A DNA stretch of 64,000 nt from Bactericera cockerelli (GCA_024516035.1 CM044960.1:20786668-20850667); one strand, 5' to 3'; positions 47,528 to 60,771 are shown, counted from the stretch's first letter. Notes: generated from the letters alone by a model not told the origin. Made by a program: numbers and translations.

Positions 47528-47655
47528 CACAGCATTACCCTGGTAAAAAGTAAAATCTCATTTGTCCTCACACGGTATGGCCCGGACCCCGTACCTACAT
47601 CCAAAGTCCGGGGCAGAAAAATTTCCAGACCACCTGCATGCAACCCAATAACTTT
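47528..47655 (-). mobile_element. SINE family 2, degenerate partial copy
   Basis: Shares cctcacacggtatggcccgg-accccg, tccaaagtccggggcagaa and acctgcatgcaa with the SINEs at 11331 and 23964, but the tRNA-like head is lost. Confidence 0.65.
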
Positions 47656-49975
47656 TTTGTGTGACTATTTTCAACACTATATTATAACTCTGTCCGCAAG
47701 GCACACCACATATAGGCGTAGAAATCTGCCAAAGGCTTAAAAAGGTACGATTGTTTTCCATACAGTAATGGAACTATTATATTTTAATAATATATTTAAT
47801 TTTGTCTAATCTTTACTCATCTAGAACGAGAATTATTCTGTTAAACCCTGTTTAGTCCTCGTCTGAGAATTATCTAAGAAAATACGTCAATCTTAATTAG
47901 TGAGTTTAAATTCTGGATTACTTGTTGTACATCATTGAATTGAATTGGAGTTCACAATTACTACAAAATAAATAAGAATTCTCTTATGTACATCAAACAG
48001 GCCCAAGGAATAATAAGAGACTAAAATTACGCAATATAACTAAACGAGTCCGGCTGTAAGTAAAACTTTAAAGTGCAAAACCTTGTAGAAACAAATTTTC
48101 AATTTCTTGTTTTGTGTAGTACGTCTTACATCTACTTCATATTATATCATTAAAATGCGTAAACGCGAAGAATGTACATACCTACCTATATTCTCCTTGA
48201 AAACTTTTCATTTGCAGGCTAAAGACATTTAGATGTACAGAGTGGAAGAGTGGGGGTGATGGTAGATTAAACAGGGTGGTCTCACTCAGAACTGTGTGCT
48301 GAGTAACAATTTGACACGTTCAAACTTGTGAGGGTGTATTATACTTAACCCATACTTTACATAATGTACTTAGACCTGCCAGTATTCTTCTAAAACGTAC
48401 AGTTCAGGCGGTACTCTCTTTTTCAAAGCAGGAAACTAGAGAGTCAGAATATATCTAGATTTATATTATTAGTTTGTTTTCTTTCTGAAAAGACGGGGTC
48501 TTTGAGAGAAATAAAATTTCTAAATTTGAACTTTAAAACCATTTATCATATTGTTTAAAAAATACTAAACATGTTGTCAAATTAAAGGAAACTGATTGTT
48601 TCCGACCTAAACGTACATACATGAAAACGTCCCTGTAGAAGAAATGCTTAAGTCCTTATTTAGATAAAAGCTTTTACTGATTTTCGCCTTACCGGGGTGG
48701 GGTGGAAGAGGGGTAGGGCGGGGGAAACGTGTAAATCCAGTTTTAATATTTTAATTCAAATCCAGGCTTCTCAGTTTCGTAATGTGTTTGCCATCTAATG
48801 TATTGTGATATGATGAGGAGAGCTTTCCACCTCTTTTCCATTAACTCTAGAAGTGGAGGTGGGGGGTGGGCGGGTGTGTGGGAGGGGGAGAGGGAGAGGA
48901 AGAAAAGAGTAATTAAAAAGTACTTGTTGTCTGAGCTCTTGTACGTTCGAAGTATGATATCACTCATTACATAATGCAAGTAATAATGAAATGTTTTCAA
49001 ACTGTTTCATGTGTTTTCTTTGCTACGTTGTTTTGCATAATTTTTAGTTCAAGAACAAGTTGAAAACGTCATAGAAGACTCGAGACGCTGCGCTGTTTGA
49101 AATCGAAGGATTTTGAGATAAGAAGGGGAAATGCAGCCTGTTTCCTTGGTTCACAACCAGATGATTTGCATATTAATGAATATTTCATTTGTAAAAGATA
49201 AGGAAACTTGACGTCAGTGATGAACAGTCTCAGTTCTGAAACCACTTTAACGCGAAAGTGACTTACTCGTGCATATTACAGTAAGTTAATTATTGACTTC
49301 ATCGTCAGTACATTTGGGCTATTTTTGAACGGATAAGGAGGTTTCAACAAATTGGAGAAGTGCTGTCATCTAGACCTATGTCAATACACTTCTTAGATCT
49401 TGTTCAAGCTCTAATAAAAGCAATGATAAATATCACATAATTTTCATGAAAACTATCGTAACTACCTATGTAAGTATTAAACTCTATGCTCAGCTCCTCC
49501 GGTACAGGTATGCAGAATCAAACGCTTGAAAATAGAGTGATAGGGAAGTAAAAATTGTGTTAGCTCCATTATTGCGAGACAAAGATATCACACCTCTCTT
49601 GATGAAAACCAGATGACAATACAAAGAAGTTGAAGCTGCTGTTTTTTTTTTTTTTTGTTTTTTTTTATTATTGAACCTTCAAAGTATGAGGTTGCATCAT
49701 CCCTTTCGTCGAGATGGAAAGTAGGAGCATTGAAGGAATAATTATTCTGGGCAAATTCTTGTGATTTACATAAAACATATTAAGTAAAAAGGTTATCATT
49801 TTCATGAAATTTTCATGTTACGGCCGGCACATGGTCATCATAAATTGACAGTTTATCTGCAAGTCAAGTTAGTTCCACTTATTTTGTAACTGAGTAGGTA
49901 AATTGAACTAAGTAGGTAAATTTACATTCCAAACAGTAAGAACTTTATAGGTAATTTTACATCCCAAGCAACTCT

Positions 49976-50025
49976 ACTATCACAAAACAAGGTGCCTGGT
50001 TCCCCAGGTACCTTAGTGTGATAGT
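49976..50025. repeat. 50-nt imperfect hairpin
   Basis: The outer stem actatcac/gtgatagt and inner stem aaggtgcctgg/ccaggtacctt (one G-T pair) enclose a ttcc loop. It is shorter than a normal pre-miRNA and could equally be a small MITE remnant. Confidence 0.5.
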
Positions 50026-50194
50026 ATAAGTGCATACTCATAAATATTTTATTTGATTCATGTTAATTGCTTATATATTTATTATGTTATTCAAAATATT
50101 GTAATGAAATGATGTACAAAAATAAAGCACAAATCTTGTTAAAAAAAACTACCCACTAGGGCAAGATACGTTACTTTTTCTACTATTTCGTACC

Positions 50195-50340
50195 TGACCG
50201 ACCAATAGCTCGATCGATATGACAGCGAGAGTGGTGGTTCTGTAGTTAGGTGGTTTGAGTCCCATGTAAAGCAAAAATTGAGTAAATCAAGTTAGAGTAA
50301 TTGTGATATCACGATTGTGATTACACAAATATGAGATTTG
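50195..50340 (+). mobile_element. SINE family 1-like, diverged
   Basis: It has a head like caatagctcgatcgatatga, the B-box relic ggtggtttgagtccc, and a body with gtaattgtgatatcacgatt resembling family 1 read forwards. Confidence 0.55.
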
Positions 50341-51313
50341 CATATCGTGATTTCAAGAACAACCCTCATATATCACTCGTCCGTTTGGATCGTAAATATC
50401 TTAGAGATATATTACTTAAGTAGGTCATTCCAGTTAAAAATACATGTTATATCTTGTACCAGTGTACCTACTATTTTTATTGGGAAGGCATTATTGAGCT
50501 GCATTTTTCATCGTTTATAAAATCAGATACATTAATATTCAGGAGGTGTTCTATGCGCGATGGAGGAGGAGAAAGCAAGATGGATAAGGAACCTTGCAAA
50601 ATAAATAATAATAACGTCTCAGGGACGAGCACAGAATAATATGCTGTCTCGCCTTGACAACATCAAAGGATTCAATAGATTCTGATTTCCACACTGGTCC
50701 TTGGAAAGTTGTGAGCAATTCAGAGACACGAGCTCTACATTAACAATCTCGCAAATTCAAAAGACTCCAGTGGAATGACTTCATATTTAGTTAAATAATA
50801 ATCTTAATTATAACATGTTTGTAGTCTTTTCAATCCATGCATAATTGTTAAGTACCCCTAAATCGCCGAAATTCCGAAAAGGTTATTCATCAATTTCTAA
50901 CAATATCATTATATTCATTACAATGGTTTAAACTAATGTCACCAGGTCTTATAGTTTCTACGCTGTACATGGTGATGGTCTATTTTATTTTATTTATTTA
51001 TTGCACTGGACCAGACCAAGATATAAGTCACAATGTATAACATATAATAGTTTATAAATAAATATTTTAAGATAGAGAGAGAGATATTTATCAAAAATCA
51101 TACATTAATAGAGAATAATACCTGTATATGTCTGCTAAAATTGATAAAAAATATTATTTTTTTAATGTAACATTAGAATTCATTTCCAAGCTGTACCTTA
51201 TGATTGATGGGGGCATAATAAAGTAATTCGTATACATACGAACTATATTTACCGTTATATAAGCACTGTAGTTTCTGGGAGGCGTTCTCCCGCGAAACGA
51301 CCGTTTCGCTTGA

Positions 51314-51661
51314 TCACCAGATATCAATTAAGTAAGTTTTACGAGCTCTTAATCTACGGTTACAATATTTATATTTATTTTTGACTACACTACAACTCGT
51401 CCGGCCTATGCCAGGGATGAGGGATAGAGGGTCAGGATTAGTTAAGACATGGGCGGCAGATCTATACACAGGAGTACGTGAAGAAACTTTGTAAGGCCTC
51501 ATCAACTGGGCCTCTCGCCTTTCAACTCTTTCCAATACAGTCTCTATTGGCTCTCCGCTCCTCTCTACAGCTCTTCCTATAGTTTCATCTTCATCGCATA
51601 GACTGCCTGCAGTGTCTACTCTTCTCTCTCCATCTTTTCCTTCAACCTCGTCTTTCTCCAT
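51314..51661 (-). CDS. Uncharacterised 115-residue open frame
   Basis: This open frame starts with ATG in a good context (aaaatcatgg). The N-terminal 50 residues are strongly charged (KDEVEGKDGERRVD, ETVLERVERREAQ) and the C-terminal part is basic (KYKYCNRRLRARK). I recognise no domain, signal peptide or membrane segment. It could be a fragment of a retroelement gag-like frame, a small nested gene on the host-gene strand, or chance. A perfect palindrome, gcgaaacg-ac-cgtttcgc, lies just downstream at 51293-51310. Confidence 0.2.
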   Translation of the reverse strand: MEKDEVEGKDGERRVDTAGSLCDEDETIGRAVERSGEPIETVLERVERREAQLMRPYKVSSRTPVYRSAAHVLTNPDPLSLIPGIGRTSCSVVKNKYKYCNRRLRARKTYLIDIW

Positions 51662-54082
51662 GATTTTCTACTTTATTATCTCTCCCTCCCTCTTGTTTGT
51701 GTTTATTACATTGTGGTGTGTGCATGTGTGTGGCTATACGCTTCAAGATTTCCAACAATATGCTGTGAGGCGGGTGACCGTGGTGTAAGGGGTAGACGAG
51801 TGTAGTTCAGATGAAATATTATGTCATTAGAAAATCATATAACTTTGTATTTATAATTAGCTACCTAGTGTATAATTATTTGTGAACCGCGCAGATACAG
51901 ATTTTTTTACTTTCAACCACTAGATCGGATTCCACGTTGAAAACTAAAAACTATCACTCGTAAGAATCAACTATCACTTTATTTCCATTACCCACCGGAA
52001 GGATATGCCAGTAATGTATCAAGAATCAGACGTAAAATTCTATGAAACAAACAGAAAGTAGAAGACTGTATAATATGCATGTACAATGTACATATTTGTT
52101 TGTCTAAGTACTATCACAATTTCAAGTGCCCATAGTGGCTAGCCCAACCTCACGAAACTCCTAATCACATCATTTGCCTAAGTAACATACGAGTACAAAT
52201 ACCTTCAGGAAAAGATTTTTCAAGTCAGGACACATATTTTAATAACAACTATTAGGATTGTCAGAATCCTAACAGTTATGCTATGCGATAGTGTTCTATA
52301 AGTATTCTTTAGTATAACTATCTCACGAGATCCAACAGGTAGAACTGTACGTTGTGTACGAAACTCCCTGAAAGGCCTGTGTCGACTAACTTCATATCGC
52401 GTGGGTTAAACGCAAAGACATTGTTTTGCTTTCAAGAAAAACATCAACAGAAATTTGCCATTAGACAGTGTCTACTATTTACCTTGGAGTCTATCAAAGC
52501 AAAGAGGATTCACAGGAAAGCTTCGATCTGAATTTGAACTTTACAACTGGCAATACGTCGAAACCGTGGGAGAGAGTGGCATTTCCTCCCCTGTGGAACA
52601 AATTAGTCTCCCCTGAACCCTAATTGAGAGTGATGTACTCTCCGTACAGGCAAAAGCTTTTAACTGTGTGGCAGCACATTCATAGAGACTGTGACGCTGG
52701 CACTTTGCTTCCTGAACAATCAGACATGTCAGAAGAGAAATGAAGCTTTCTTGCATTTCAGACTCGGCCAAACAGAAATACAGCGAGGAGGAAATTAGAA
52801 TGAGCTTATATTTGAAGAAATTAAGACTTTTAATGCATGTGTCTTTATTTTATTTTATTTATTATTTGATACGCTCAAGGTGTCAGATAAGATATAAGCG
52901 CGAAAATAATCATTCACTAACTGATTGTTCTCCATAGTATTAATACTCAATATTTTTCTTACTGACTAGATGTGCAATAAGGCACGATTTCTCTCATTAA
53001 AATTTTCCCACATCTCTTACAATTTCGACTATCCAAATGAGCATACCATGTTGAAAATTACATAGTCTGTCTATTGTATTTTTTTTTTATTATACAATTT
53101 CATCTGAGAATAAAGCAACTCATGCATTGTGCAGAACTGCTGCATCAGCACAACTACCCGCAGCATCTCATAAAAATATAAAGTATGTTCTCGTTAAACA
53201 AGATACGTCCGACGGAAGGTTGGTAGGAACAAGGGAGTAGCACACGGCTTCCCAACAGAGTATTCACAAGCATTTTCTCAAAAAATGCAGCCAACAAAGC
53301 AGTGGCTCTACATAACGGGTAAAAATTTGCAACAATTCTGAAAAGTTATTTGACTTCAAAGACAATTTTGAAGAATTAATCTACATATTTCAATAAATTG
53401 AACAGGCTAAAACCCAGTATAGGTAATATCTATCTATTCATACTGAATGTCCCATAAATTTCCAATATTAGAAGTCGGAAGTATAGAGTAAAAATTCAAA
53501 ATTTTAAGAAAATATGTTCTTTTTTATCATCTAACAAAAAAATGTCCCATTGACATTGTTTAGTTAGACTATTAGAGTAAATAAACTCTTTTGTATCATT
53601 CTTGCAGGATAAACAGAGTGAGTATAGGATTGAATGTACCAATATGTACTTAGGTGGATATGGATAGTTCTTTGTGGATATGGATAGTTCTTTGAAATAC
53701 TCTTGGACAGAGAACAAACACATCGGGAATACAAGAATCCTAGTCTGAAAAGTTATTTACCTCTTTCTCAATTTAGTAACCAAAGATAAAGAAACGGAAT
53801 AACTCGGAGAACACACCAATTGTACACCGAGCATAATACAACAAGGAAGACAAACAATGAGAAAGTATTAGGAAACTAGACGAAGGAAAAGGGATTTTTT
53901 TCAAACAAGCTCCTGAGGGAAATCACAACAGAAGGTTTTGGCTTATGTGTATTCTACAACGTCTGGTCAAGCAGGGTGAGGCAGGTAGTGGACTATCTAA
54001 TGGCGGGGTAACTTTTTACCAAACTATTCCTGGGGAGAAAATATGAATGAAATATCCGCATTTAAAAAGAAGAAAAAATACA

Positions 54083-54402
54083 CTGCCAATTATGGACACA
54101 ATACTTCCTCGTGACTGGTTCACATTGTATAGACTAGGCAATTTAGAGATTTAATACTAAATCACTTGTATCTCCAAAACTGCCTTACCGATTTTCTTCA
54201 AATTTGTTTTACATGGTAGATAGAATACCGTTTGCCCTAGATTCTAGATTTTTAAAAAAATCGTAGAATATATTTTTGCACTTTTTTTTTCAAAATTTTT
54301 GGATGTTATTAAATATCAGAACTAAAACATATTTTATTTAAAAAATAATTAAAAAAATAAAACTGTACACTATACTTCCGATTTATAATGTTAGAATTTT
54401 TA
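54083..54402 (-). mobile_element. Unclassified repeat family 5, partial reverse copy
   Basis: Matches the outer parts of 34585-35315 in reverse: gccaattatggacacaatac and ttcctcgtg at one end, cttccgatttataatgttag at the other. The interior (tctccaaaactgccttaccg) is similar but shorter. Confidence 0.65.
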
Positions 54403-56024
54403 GAAGTAATCACCTATATTACTTTATTTTCGGTGAATAACTAAGACACTCAAGGGGCAGGGAATTCCAGAAATAGATTTGTTTAATATAAGAAAGGTAA
54501 TAATAAGTTTCAAAATTCTCAGCAGGTCCGTAAGATCCGAGGATATTTTCAGTACAACGGGTTTCAACATTTCCATCTAAGAACTCTTCGCACTTTAACT
54601 TTATTGTTTTTATTTTCTGGTAACAATTTTCTGGTTATTTTCTGGTAACAAAGTCTCAAGAATGATCGACAATTCCAATTATACAGTTAATTTGCGGGTC
54701 ACTACCCATTAGTTGGACTTGACTACAAAAATACAATGAAAGTTCAAACACGTGGAATAAAGAAAATTTGACCTAAATGAAATATTTCCTGAGGCGACGC
54801 TCAAACTAAAAATCAATTAGAAAATACCCGCAGACCACGTAGAAAGGAAAATGGCAGGATGCTATTCCGAGACATTTTTCAGAACGCAAAATAAAAAGAT
54901 GAGGAAAAAGAGAAGAAGAAAAAATAAATCAGTGAAAATGTCCACACAAGATAGTTAAAAATAATATTTAATTTAGTGGATGAATAAAGAAGCCATAGGG
55001 GAAAGCTAGAAAAGAGAAAATACAATTAGGAAAAGCCACCCTTGGAGACAAGTAATGAAAGAAATTAGGAAAGATGAGATTACTACAGGATGAACCTATA
55101 AACAAACAAAAATGAGGAGGAAAAATTTTCCATTAAAAACTGTGGTGAATACTTCACATATTACAATACTTTCAGTACCAACTCACTCTTAATAGACAGG
55201 GAGAGAAAGGTTCAATGGTTAACCTTTTTCACTCGAAAGCATGTGTGAGATGACAAACAAGAAACCTCCTACAACTTTTGGACTTTCTAACCTTACGAGT
55301 TACAGCTGGCTTTAATGTTGTCATGTAAGATATGTCATCGACCCTTGTCTGAGGTGGTTGAAAATATTGCTGCAGAGTGCAAAAGGTTAACATAGGTAAG
55401 ATGGTACCTTTCGTATTGTTAGTAGAACCTATCAACTATCGATCCTTGCAATATGCCAACTGTTCAAACAATCAAAGCGCCGTGTATTTTTAAACGACAC
55501 AAAAAAAATTGCGATAGTGATATGAAAGTATGTATTGAAATACTTTTCACCCGTATAATAAATTCAGAATAGAAATCTGCTCGCTTTGGAAAGCTTCAAC
55601 TCCAGTTTCTCAACAAATCTGTCTGCTGCAGACTCTTGTACATACATAAAGCAATTTGATGCCAAAAAACAGAACGAATATGTTTCGCACAACCTGGCTG
55701 TGAAGAGAACAAAACAGTCATGCTATTTCAGTGAGCTAGTAGAATAATAAAAAATATAGAACCTTTCATCTCTGGTATGAAATCATTTTAGCCTCTGGAG
55801 ATACAACTCGGATTTAGTAGTTCTACCTACTCTTAAATATTAAATTAAGGTAAGGGAGGGGGTAGATTCAGCCTCTTGATGAGGCAGATGTAAGAGAAAC
55901 ATTTCGTATATTTAGAAAATTTAATGATTAAAAAAAAAAAAAAATGGTTTTTTAAGCGGACACATGAAATACATACTAGGTAAATCTGAATACCAAGTCT
56001 CATAGAAAATATAAGGTGAAAAGT

Positions 56025-56100
56025 TATCATATTTTAGTTAATCACTTTCGTGATGGTTACAAGTCCGCCGCCTAATCGATCAAGCTACTGAGGTCGGTTA
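56025..56100 (-). mobile_element. SINE family 1 with internal deletion
   Basis: Body end gttaatcactttcgtgatgg is fused directly to the head (gttacaagtccgccgcctaa, tcaagctactgaggtcgg). The middle of the element, including the B box, is missing. Confidence 0.75.
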
Positions 56101-56229
56101 GAGAATATATGAAGTTGTATCGGAGATATAAATGTATGTATGACATTTATCATATTAGACATTTTAGAACTCATTTAGACTCAATTAAAAGATTTTATTT
56201 CGAAAAGTGTTTAGACATAATTATTATAA

Positions 56230-56489
56230 TCTCTATATATAAAACAGAAAAAAGGACTACCTACCTACCTACCTACCTACCTACCTACCTATGTTTGTTT
56301 GTCCGGAGTTGTTTAGCCAAAACGGTAAGAGATAGCAAAAAATGTCTCAGAATTGACCCCCCCAAAACCATTATCGCTTTGTCCAGAAAAATTATAAAAA
56401 GTTCAAAAAGGCATTGCTGTCCAGCACTACGGCCATGTCTTAGTAAATTTGAAATTTAGTCCCGTTGCAAAGCACGGGCAAACGGCTAG
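56230..56489 (+). mobile_element. Non-autonomous Helitron, tandem copy 1 (260 bp)
   Basis: It starts TCTCTATATATAAAACAG after A56229 and ends with hairpin cccgt-tgcaaagc-acggg and ggctag. Near its start it has (ctac)n, expanded to about seven units. The next copy starts at the very next base. Confidence 0.92.
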
Positions 56490-56732
56490 TCTCTATATAT
56501 AAAACAGAAAAAAGGACTACCTACCTACCTACCTATGTTTGTTTGTCCGGAGTTTTTAGCCAAAACGGTAAGAGATAGCGAAAAATGTCTCAGAATTGAC
56601 CCCCCCAAAACCATTATCGCTTTGTCCAGAAAAAATATAAAAAGTTCAAAAAGGCATTGCTGTCCAGCAGTACGGCCATGCCTTAGTAAATTTGAAATTT
56701 AGTCCCGTTGCAAAGCACGGGCAAACGGCTAG
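56490..56732 (+). mobile_element. Non-autonomous Helitron, tandem copy 2 (243 bp)
   Basis: Head-to-tail with copy 1 without spacer. Start TCTCTATATATAAAACAG, end cggctag before T56733. The (ctac)n tract is shorter (about three units) and there are a few substitutions (gcgaaaaatg for gcaaaaaatg). Confidence 0.92.
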
Positions 56733-56799
56733 TATAATATATGAGCGAAAGAAGCTGACGAACATATTCTAATGTAAGGTAGTTCGATGGAATCAACCT

Positions 56800-56935
56800 C
56801 GTTCGGAGGTTGAAATTTGGAGGTTGGTACTCAGTAGTTCGAGACCCAAGTATCTGGAATATTACAAGTTCGAATTTAAGTAATCGTGACATCACTCTTA
56901 CTCTAAATTTGCATATTCTTGTCACCCTATAGCCT
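56800..56935 (+). mobile_element. SINE family 1-like, strongly degenerate
   Basis: It has relics of a B box (agtagttcgagacccaag) and of the body (gtaatcgtgacatcactctt...catattcttgtcacc). Only weakly alignable by eye. Confidence 0.4.
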
Positions 56936-57181
56936 GCAAGACTTGAGAATGTTTGTATTTCTCTGTATTATAAGAATAATAATAACGAGGAGTCTAGTGC
57001 TGCTAGCTGTCGAATGTTTCTTTATTACTTCTCAGAGTTCGCTTCAAGAGACTGAGGGGCGGGGGGTGTTGTGTGAAAACCTGGCGTAATAAATTAAGAT
57101 TCCATGCAAATATCATTGCGTACCATGCCAGTCAGGTCAGGGGAGTGTGGCGGAAGAAATACAGTCAACAGGGTCATTGCA

Positions 57182-57391
57182 AGCAAGTGAATCATTATAG
57201 GGATCAACATTACAAAGTAAATAATTACAGGACAAAGTGAATCTGTACAGGAATTAACATTACAAAGTGAATCTTTACAGGAATTAACATTACAAAGTGA
57301 ATCTTTACAGGAATTAACATTACAAAGTGAATCTTTTAAAGAATTAACATTACTAAGTGATTCATTACAGGGATTAATTCATTGCCGGGAT
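57182..57391. repeat. 30-bp tandem repeat, about 6 copies
   Basis: The unit gaattaacattacaaagtga-atctttacag is repeated with increasing divergence at both ends (ggatcaacattac..., ttcattacagggattaattc). Confidence 0.9.
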
Positions 57392-58101
57392 CAAAATTCC
57401 AAACTTACATAGATAAAAGTGATTTTTTTGGAATCAGAGATACTAATTTTTACAGAAATTTTATCAGTTTTTTTTTAAATTTTATGATAAATTTTAACAA
57501 TTTCGAAAAAGTGACCGGTTGCAATACTTTACATTTCCAGGAAATTTTATTTCATCGGTCTAGGGAAAGTAAATTTTCCCAGAGTAAGCAAGGAGAAGTT
57601 CATCTTTACATTACTGAGGGAGAATAAGCACAATATGGGGAAGGATTTCATTTTATTTTCATTAAAATATTATTATGGCTTCAACCATGTGAGCTCTGCA
57701 CATAATATTATTTCTTTCATTTCATTTTGTTATGATTAAGATATTTCAGGCGCAGGGCCTTGGCAATGGAAACACAGTTGCAGATAGCTTCCTTTCGAGG
57801 ATGTGCTTTATTTTACAGAACGAACAACAATAATTAACCTTAGAAGTTTAACTAAGAAAAAACACATTTATATAAATTGAAATTAAGTAAATAAAAGCCT
57901 ATCGAAATCAATTAAATAAGTGCATTCTCTATTAGACAAAGTAATTTGAAGTAAGTACTTTTGAAGACTTCTTGAAAACGTTCTGCGACGAACTTTCACA
58001 AGCTCAGGACCCTTCAAAACTTAAGGTCACACCATCTGATGGATTATGAAGCTGATTTGGCAACTTCTAATGTACAGGGTACAATGAAAGCGATGAGACT
58101 A

Positions 58102-58236
58102 TCATGCTAATCTCTTCCATCCTTCCCTATTCTGGGCGACGTATCCTGCTGGCTTCCTAACAGAATCCTGCCGCCTTGTGGCTGGGCAGCCTCGACCTCT
58201 GTGTCCATCTCTCGGATACCACTCCTGAACCAATCA
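58102..58236 (-). pseudogene. 3' end of a non-LTR retrotransposon pol frame
   Basis: The minus-strand frame reads WYPRDGHRGRGCPATRRQDS then VRKPAGYVAQNREGWKRLA and a tandem TGA TAG stop. The pattern RGRP.TR..D...K.AG...AQ.R..WKRL at the very end of the protein is typical of the C-terminus of RTE/CR1-like LINE polymerases. Nothing of the reverse transcriptase or endonuclease is nearby, as expected for a 5'-truncated LINE. The insertion and its 3' tail could not be delimited. Confidence 0.75.
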
Positions 58237-60149
58237 AAGCCATTTGACTTTAGTTTTCAATACTATTTAGAAACATATGTTTGGTAATATTTCCTTTGAT
58301 ATGCATCAATACTCAGTGGCTTAAAAGTTAAAGCGGTCAACTCCGTTCAAAAGTCTGATTTTTAAGAGGCTCAGTAATGACAAAGGGGTGTGAGCTGAAT
58401 GATGACAAGCTATAGACAGCTACAAAGAATAGACAGCTTGTTTAGCGGTAACACTTGAGCATAGGAGGGAGATAACTTTGATAAGAAAGAAGGGAATAAT
58501 AAGGTGGATGCAGCCATCTCTGTCTTGCCTGGTGAAAGCCCTCCCACACCATTTCCTCCCAGTACTCTTATCATATTCCTTATACTTGGGCGAACTTCAT
58601 TTTCCTCTATGCCAAGAGTGAGGTTTACTTTCTTTCTTTGAAACCTTTCTCTTTTGTTTTATTTCCATAAGGAAACGAGGATAGCATGCAGGAGGAGACG
58701 TGTGTCTCAGACAGCAGACTTTTCCCCAGACCCCTGAAAGTAGTACATTTCCTTTTCAGTGAAAATAACGAAGTTGAACTTTTCAAATCCTCCAAGATAT
58801 ACATAGCTTCAAGGTCCATTGCACAGAGACATAGCATTCAGCAAGTTTCGGCATGATGTGCGTAGGGATGAGAAATTCATAATCCGTTTTAAAAATACTT
58901 TTATTCAACCATACCACATTGTGACAAATATTCTTGATCTACTTGAAGTCTATGGTACAACAATTGAAACTTTTGGAGCACAGTTGACAGAGAACACAAT
59001 TGATACTTTTGGTTTGGCAGCTCGCTATAGATCTTCTCATGCTCCCTGTATATTGTTTACTTCCGAGAAGAGAATGACAGAGTGGAAATTAGAGTGGGGA
59101 TGAAATAAGAAGACCATCAGGTTCAGAGGAAATTAACTCAGGGGACACATGGAGTGGCCAGGGAGAGGAGAGGACAGCACTTTTTATATCAACATCGTGC
59201 TCCTTCTAATGATTAATGGCATCTTCCTTAAGGATTAAGAGGTTTATAGTTACCACAGCAGGAACTGCAGGAAGATGAAATTGAGACAATTTCAAAGAGG
59301 GATATTTATATTCGGCATATTTGGAGATAGTATAGTACCATATAATGGAGGACAATTTTACTGTCAATTGTCTCCATAATAAAATTTATATTAATTCAGA
59401 TTTCACAAACTAATGAAGACATGAAAACATTCAATAGGGGGCAAGAAATTCAATAAACGAAACCTAAAAGAATTTAACTTGGGGCAAAATTAAGAGACAA
59501 AATCGAGGTCAAGTTGTGAGACATGACTTAGCATTAGTTTTTTTATCAAAGAAAAAACGCAAAATCTATTCTTAGCTCCACAGAGGTAGTACAAAAACGT
59601 CTCTTGATTCCGCCCTTAATCTTATATACTCCGTATTGAAAAAAAACTACTTTTCATAATTATGTACCACGAATACTGGGAAAGAAAGAAATGATAAGAC
59701 ATTAACTGATCCTCAAAAACGGTGAAAACATGAAAAACGGTGAAAACATGTATTATTATCTGCGGTGGAACATCTTCTCACTGACCAAGGTTTTCCCTGC
59801 CAATACGCATTATTAGCAGGACCCACTCACTCCTGCTTTGTGCACTCCGCCGTAACTTTTATCTCCTGAGTCTTGTCCCTTTTTACTGTCTTTTTACTCT
59901 AATATACATTTATTTTTACAAAATCAACTATTACTTCCAATCATATTAGAAAGATTAAGAAATATCCTATCATTATTGCTTATTTCAAAATATTGCTACA
60001 CCTGAATAATTATGATGCACATGATACAAGTACCATTTGTCCATATTGCCTTACTGAACGTCGTCTGTGATACTACAAAAATATTTAAATATAATTATTC
60101 TAAAAATCTAGACTTTCAAGAATAATTAACATTTTTCACAATAATAGGT

Positions 60150-60225
60150 ATTGGGCTTACTGCTGGAATAATGGGATTTAATAGTCCAAATCGCGGACAG
60201 TATAAATAAGGCGACATTATTACTA
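60150..60225 (+). mobile_element. SINE family 3, 3' fragment
   Basis: Shares gggcttactgctggaataat-gg and gacagtataaataaggcgac with the SINE at 20081-20300. Confidence 0.75.
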
Positions 60226-60235
60226 TTTAACGTAC

Positions 60236-60405
60236 ATACGTAGGTCTTTGGGTAGGGGTTTTACCCTCCATTTGATATAAACTTACTAACCATGTACCCA
60301 AATTAACCTTACCCAGCCTGGATTGGATTGGGAACAACTATATAGCTTCACGAAGGATCGAATTTCAATGGCTACCCATCCAAGTCCCAACCTTGCTTTT
60401 TGTAA
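60236..60405 (-). mobile_element. Family-4 repeat body fragment
   Basis: The plus-strand text ggttttaccctccatttg, aattaaccttacccagcctg and gaaggatcgaatttcaatgg matches the inverted body of 33308-33690. Confidence 0.6.
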
Positions 60406-60771
60406 TAAATAAAACTGCAACCGAATTAATTATGTATATTCAAAATTCACGAGGAAGTTTTTTGTGCATTATTTTTTTTATCTTCTTCTTAAAACCATAT
60501 CAAGAACGAATACAGCTCTTTTTTTAATCCATTCAAACTTTCAAATTCCAACCTGGCTCCCCCGCACCTTTCTCCTCATTCTCGTAGTTCAGGACTCGGG
60601 ATTTTTTTTATCCTTAGTTTGGGTCTATCAAGCTTTAAATGTTATTGACAATCTCAATATACATGCTCAAAAATAGTACCTCATTAGGTGTAAGACAGGT
60701 AAGACTATTCATTGCATACTATTGTATGTACTCGGAGATTCAGTATTATTTATGTTAAATCTAGAATAATA

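Noticed and set aside
52541..52771. 76-residue minus-strand frame with Cys-rich segment
   Set aside because: No splice sites in a phase matching the neurobeachin exons and no recognised family.
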